Part shown: positions 5,532 to 8,110 of the stretch, in pieces
Position numbering within the stretch: position 1 is the stretch's first letter
Layout: every line of letters starts with the position of its first letter
Assembly: GCA_029219125.1 (NCBI GenBank)
Contig: JAQXSU010000224.1
Coordinates: 1-8,110 of the forward strand
Length of the DNA: 8,110 bases
DNA from: Bacillota bacterium
Lineage (GTDB): Bacteria; Bacillota; Clostridia; Peptostreptococcales; Anaerovoracaceae
Direction of reading: 5' to 3'
Program-made: the position numbers and the translations under genes
Notes under the pieces: generated by a model
What the model saw: only the letters and a program-made list of their open reading frames with translations
Database searches by the model: none
What the model was told of the DNA's origin: nothing

Positions 5532-6281
5532 ATGGACAAAATGGAACTGAGCAATGTGGAGCTGTATTACGGAGATTTTCATGCACTGAAGAATATCAGC
5601 CTGGATATCCCGGAAAATCAGATCACGGCCTTCATCGGCCCTTCCGGCTGCGGCAAGTCCACCCTTTTGAAATCGCTCAACAGAATGAATGATCTGGTGG
5701 AGGGCTGCAAAATCACCGGCAGCTTCCTGCTGGACGGTGAAGATATATACGGAAATATGGATGTCAATGAGCTGAGAAAGCGGGTCGGCATGGTATTTCA
5801 GAAACCGAATCCGTTTCCCATGAGTATCTACGACAATGTGGCATACGGCCCCAGAACCCATGGCATCCGGAGCCGGGTGGCACTGGATGAGATCGTGGAG
5901 CGGTCCCTGAAAGATGCTGCCATCTGGGATGAAGTGAAGGACCGTCTGAAGAGCAGCGCCCTGGGGCTGTCCGGCGGGCAGCAGCAGCGGCTGTGCATCG
6001 CCCGGGCACTGGCCGTGGAACCGGAGGTACTGCTGATGGACGAAGCGACTTCTGCGCTGGATCCGATTTCAACTTCCAAGATAGAAGACCTTGCAGTGGA
6101 GCTGAAAGATAAGTATACTATAGTTATGGTAACCCATAACATGCAGCAGGCCACCCGGGTGTCGGATAAGACGGCGTTCTTCCTTCTGGGGGAGATCGTG
6201 GAATTCGATGATACAGAAAGACTGTTCTCCATGCCGAAGGATAAGAGAACAGAAGATTACATTACAGGGAGGTTCGGCTGA
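5532..6281 (+). CDS. pstB: Phosphate ABC transporter ATPase PstB
   Basis: The protein has 249 residues from ATG 5532, eight bases after a perfect AGGAGG (5518-5523). PstB hydrolyses ATP on the cytoplasmic face to drive phosphate import through PstCA. All ABC motifs are present: Walker A GPSGCGKST (36-44), Q-loop at Q90 within the PstB-typical VFQKPNPFPMSIYDN, signature LSGGQQQR (146-153), Walker B VLLMDEATSALDP (166-178) and H-loop histidine H202 in VTHNMQQA. The ending YITGRFG is characteristic of PstB. One small variant is DEATSALD where many PstB proteins have DEPTSALD; the catalytic glutamate E171 is kept, so activity is expected. The stop lies one base before the phoU start codon. Confidence 0.97.
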   Translation: MDKMELSNVELYYGDFHALKNISLDIPENQITAFIGPSGCGKSTLLKSLNRMNDLVEGCKITGSFLLDGEDIYGNMDVNELRKRVGMVFQKPNPFPMSIYDNVAYGPRTHGIRSRVALDEIVERSLKDAAIWDEVKDRLKSSALGLSGGQQQRLCIARALAVEPEVLLMDEATSALDPISTSKIEDLAVELKDKYTIVMVTHNMQQATRVSDKTAFFLLGEIVEFDDTERLFSMPKDKRTEDYITGRFG

Positions 6282-6282
6282 T

Positions 6283-6951
6283 ATGAGAAACCGTTTCGAC
6301 CAGCAGCTGGCGCTGCTGAATGTGGAGCTTGTAACCATGGGGGCGCTTTGTGAAGAGGCCCTTGTTTATGCGACCCGTGCGCTGTTCCAGCGGGAAGAGG
6401 GCATGATCACCCGTGCAGAGGAAGCGGAAGCCCAGATCGATCAGAAGGAAAAGGATATCGAAAATCTCTGCATGAAGCTTCTGCTGCAGCAGCAGCCGGT
6501 GGCCAGAGATCTTCGCATCATCTCTTCTGCGCTGAAGATGATTTCCGATATGGAACGAATCGGAGATCAGGCAGCGGACATTGCGGAAATTGTAAAATAT
6601 ATGGAAGATCACCGGATCCCGGGGCCGGATCATCTGCGGGAGATGTCGGATTTTGCCGCCGGTATGGTGACGGCAAGCATCAACTCCTTCGTCAATAAGG
6701 ATCTGGAACTGGCCAGAAAAGTAATTCTGGATGATGACGTGGTGGATGATTATTTTGAGAAGGTAAAGAGCGATCTGATCGCCGAAATTGCCCAGGCCGG
6801 ACAGAGTGACGACCCGGCGCGGAACGGCCAGTTTTATCTGGACCTTCTGATGATTGCCAAATACATCGAACGCATCGGCGACCATGCGACCAACATCGCC
6901 GAGTGGGTGGTATACAGCATCACCGGATCCCATCCGGAAGAGACAAATTAG
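6283..6951 (+). CDS. phoU: Phosphate signalling regulator PhoU
   Basis: The protein has 222 residues. I chose ATG 6283, ten bases after AGGGAGG (6266-6272), because a longer in-frame version starting at 6208 adds 25 unrelated residues that overlap pstB. It is the usual PhoU length with two repeated all-helical halves. Each half carries the metal-binding signature: DMERIGDQAADIAE (89-102) and YIERIGDHATNIAE (194-207), with acidic residues E91/D95 and E196/D200 of the E/D-xxx-D pattern. The family motif QQPVARDLRII is at 70-80. PhoU is a cytoplasmic peripheral protein that links the Pst transporter to the PhoR kinase and represses the Pho response when phosphate is plentiful. Its position between pstB and a phoPR-type pair fits this role. 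It ends 22 bases before the response regulator gene. Confidence 0.95.
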   Translation: MRNRFDQQLALLNVELVTMGALCEEALVYATRALFQREEGMITRAEEAEAQIDQKEKDIENLCMKLLLQQQPVARDLRIISSALKMISDMERIGDQAADIAEIVKYMEDHRIPGPDHLREMSDFAAGMVTASINSFVNKDLELARKVILDDDVVDDYFEKVKSDLIAEIAQAGQSDDPARNGQFYLDLLMIAKYIERIGDHATNIAEWVVYSITGSHPEETN

Positions 6952-6973
6952 AACAGACAGAAAGAGGAAAACT

Positions 6974-7645
6974 ATGATTTATTTGCTGGAGGATGACAAC
7001 AACATCAGAAATTTCGTGACCTACGCACTGAATAATTCCGGACTGGACGCAGAAGGCTTTGCCGCACCCCGGGAGTTCTGGGCGGCCATGGAAAAGCAGA
7101 AGCCGCAGCTGGTGATGCTGGATATCATGCTGCCGGAGGAAGACGGGCTGTCCATTCTGGCCCGACTTCGGAAAGCCCCTGCCACGAAAAATCTGCCGAT
7201 CATGATGCTGACCGCCAAAAGTACGGAATACGACAAGGTGGTGGGGCTGGACGGCGGTGCGGATGATTATGTGACCAAACCCTTCGGCACCATGGAGCTG
7301 ATCGCCCGTGTGAAGGCACTGCTGCGGCGAACCGAACTGGTTTCCGATGACAAAGTGTATGAGGCAGGCGGACTGTATCTTTCCCCGGCTAAGCATATCG
7401 TCCGGGTGAACGGCGAGGATGTGGCACTGACCCTGAAGGAGTTTGAGCTGCTTTCCTATCTGTTCAGGAACCGGGGGAATGTGCTGACGCGGGATCAGAT
7501 CCTGCAGGAAATCTGGGGATATGAGTTCGATGGAGAAAACCGGACGGTGGATGTCCATATCCGGACGCTCCGTTCCAAGCTGGGTTCCTGCGGCGAGCTG
7601 ATCGAGACGGTGCGCGGCGTGGGTTATCGCATCAGCGCAGAGTAG
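6974..7645 (+). CDS. phoP: OmpR/PhoB-family response regulator, probable phosphate regulator PhoP/PhoB
   Basis: The protein has 223 residues. The start is ATG 6974, preceded by AAGAGGAAA; a longer in-frame start at 6854 lies inside phoU and is rejected because the receiver domain begins right at MIYLLEDD. The receiver domain (1-115) has the acidic pair D7/D8, phospho-acceptor D50 in VMLDIMLP, switch residue T80 and K102 in VTKPFG. A winged-helix DNA-binding domain covers about 125-221: LTLKEFELLSYLFRNRGNVLTRDQIL, VDVHIRTLRSKLG and VRGVGYRI are all typical OmpR/PhoB elements. It should bind direct repeats such as the array upstream of pstS and activate the operon when phosphorylated by the kinase encoded next. 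No promoter of its own is visible, so it is likely autoregulated with the pst genes. The family is certain; phosphate specificity is inferred from context. Confidence 0.9.
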   Translation: MIYLLEDDNNIRNFVTYALNNSGLDAEGFAAPREFWAAMEKQKPQLVMLDIMLPEEDGLSILARLRKAPATKNLPIMMLTAKSTEYDKVVGLDGGADDYVTKPFGTMELIARVKALLRRTELVSDDKVYEAGGLYLSPAKHIVRVNGEDVALTLKEFELLSYLFRNRGNVLTRDQILQEIWGYEFDGENRTVDVHIRTLRSKLGSCGELIETVRGVGYRISAE

Positions 7646-7661
7646 AGGAGTAGAGTATAAA

Positions 7662-8110
7662 ATGACCAAAAAGATTTTCACAGGGATTATAGTTGTCTCC
7701 CTGATTATCATGCTGTGCTGCACCGGTCTGATCATGGGTGTCATGTATGATTATCTGGGGACGCAGATCGATAAGGAACTGGAAAACGAGGCGAATCTGG
7801 TGGCCACCGGCATGGAGCAGGACGGAACCGCTTACCTGCAGCGCATCGAAAAGATCGGCAGGCTGAAAAGCCGCGTCACCCTGGTGGATGCCACCGGCAG
7901 TGTTCTGTATGACAGTCAGGCTGATGAACAAACCATGGAGAACCATCTGGATCGGGAAGAGATTCAGATGGCGCTGATTTCCGGCGAAGGCCATGCGGTG
8001 CGTGAATCGGTAACCATGGCCAGCGAGACACGGTATTATGCCATGAAGCTGGCGGACGGCAGCGTGCTGCGGGTTTCCACCAGCCACTATTCCCAGTTGG
8101 GGCTGATCCT
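7662..8110 (+). CDS. phoR: PhoR-type sensor histidine kinase, N-terminal sensor region (3' end outside window)
   Basis: From ATG 7662, with AGGAG (7646-7650) upstream and 16 bases after the response regulator, the frame stays open to the window end: 149 codons, so the kinase core is not seen. Residues 5-28 are a membrane segment (FTGIIVVSLIIMLCCTGLIMG). An extracytoplasmic region follows, beginning YDYLGTQIDKELENEANL. It contains a PAS-like sensor stretch RVTLVDATGSVLYDSQAD followed by ENHLDREEI and RYYAMKLADGSVLRVS, a pattern common to PhoR-like kinases of Firmicutes. The second membrane segment would start near the window edge (YSQLGLI). HisKA and ATPase domains should follow. The call rests on the sensor pattern plus the adjacent response regulator and pst-phoU genes. 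In such systems PhoR senses phosphate through Pst and PhoU. Confidence 0.85.
   Translation, partial: MTKKIFTGIIVVSLIIMLCCTGLIMGVMYDYLGTQIDKELENEANLVATGMEQDGTAYLQRIEKIGRLKSRVTLVDATGSVLYDSQADEQTMENHLDREEIQMALISGEGHAVRESVTMASETRYYAMKLADGSVLRVSTSHYSQLGLI

Noticed and set aside
5069..5692. Alternate-frame + strand ORF of about 207 codons across the pstA-pstB junction
   Set aside because: A frame shadow of pstA and pstB, both of which carry complete family motifs.
6044..6067. Walker B of PstB reads DEATSALD, not the more usual DEPTSALD
   Set aside because: Alanine at this place is common in other ABC ATPases and the catalytic glutamate is intact, so no functional defect is implied.
6208..6282. 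Extended N-terminus for PhoU
   Set aside because: The extra 25 residues overlap pstB and do not belong to the PhoU family; the ATG at 6283 has a good ribosome binding site.
6854..6973. Extended N-terminus for the response regulator
   Set aside because: The 40 extra residues lie within phoU and precede the exact start of the receiver domain; ATG 6974 has its own purine-rich site.
1..8110. CRISPR arrays, tRNA or rRNA genes, insertion sequences, riboswitches
   Set aside because: No repeat-spacer array, clover-leaf sequence, transposase reading frame or known riboswitch core was seen on either strand.

Overview
The window looks like chromosomal DNA of a Gram-positive anaerobe of the class Clostridia, most likely Lachnospiraceae or a close relative. 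Reasons: moderate GC, strong AGGAGG-type ribosome binding sites, one-strand gene order, a lipoprotein-type PstS, a YacP-type NYN protein and the order pstS-pstC-pstA-pstB-phoU-phoP-phoR. The species cannot be fixed from the sequence alone. Every gene I can support is on the + strand.

Left part (1-1226): the C-terminal end of a YacP/Rae1-like NYN-domain RNase, then a good sigma-A type promoter and a membrane-anchored TlpA/thioredoxin-fold protein. In the latter the usual CxxC active site reads NxxC. A large imperfect hairpin follows it.

Middle part (1227-2576): two unrecognised AT-rich genes. Each encodes an N-terminal membrane region followed by a polar, probably beta-rich C-terminal domain. 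Their base composition differs visibly from the neighbours, so they may be an acquired insertion. A Rho-independent terminator closes this section (about 2652-2677).

Right part (2774-8110): a phosphate-starvation operon. A Pho-box-like array of TTAACA-type repeats with 11-bp spacing lies just upstream of a -10 box that has only a poor -35. It precedes pstS, pstC, pstA, pstB, phoU, a PhoP/PhoB-type response regulator and the start of a PhoR-type sensor kinase, cut by the window end. Gaps are 31 nt or less and no terminator is visible, so this is probably one transcript. PstS would capture phosphate outside the membrane, PstC/PstA form the channel and PstB drives it. PhoU would couple transporter state to PhoR, and PhoR with PhoP would act back on the Pho box.

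The most striking observation is that PstS is circularly permuted. After the lipoprotein signal it starts with the half that is normally C-terminal (REDGSGTR onwards). It then continues, through a short linker, into the half that is normally N-terminal (GKIVLAGSTSVSP to TDWSEV), where it stops. All the expected ligand-loop motifs are present, only in swapped order, in one uninterrupted reading frame.
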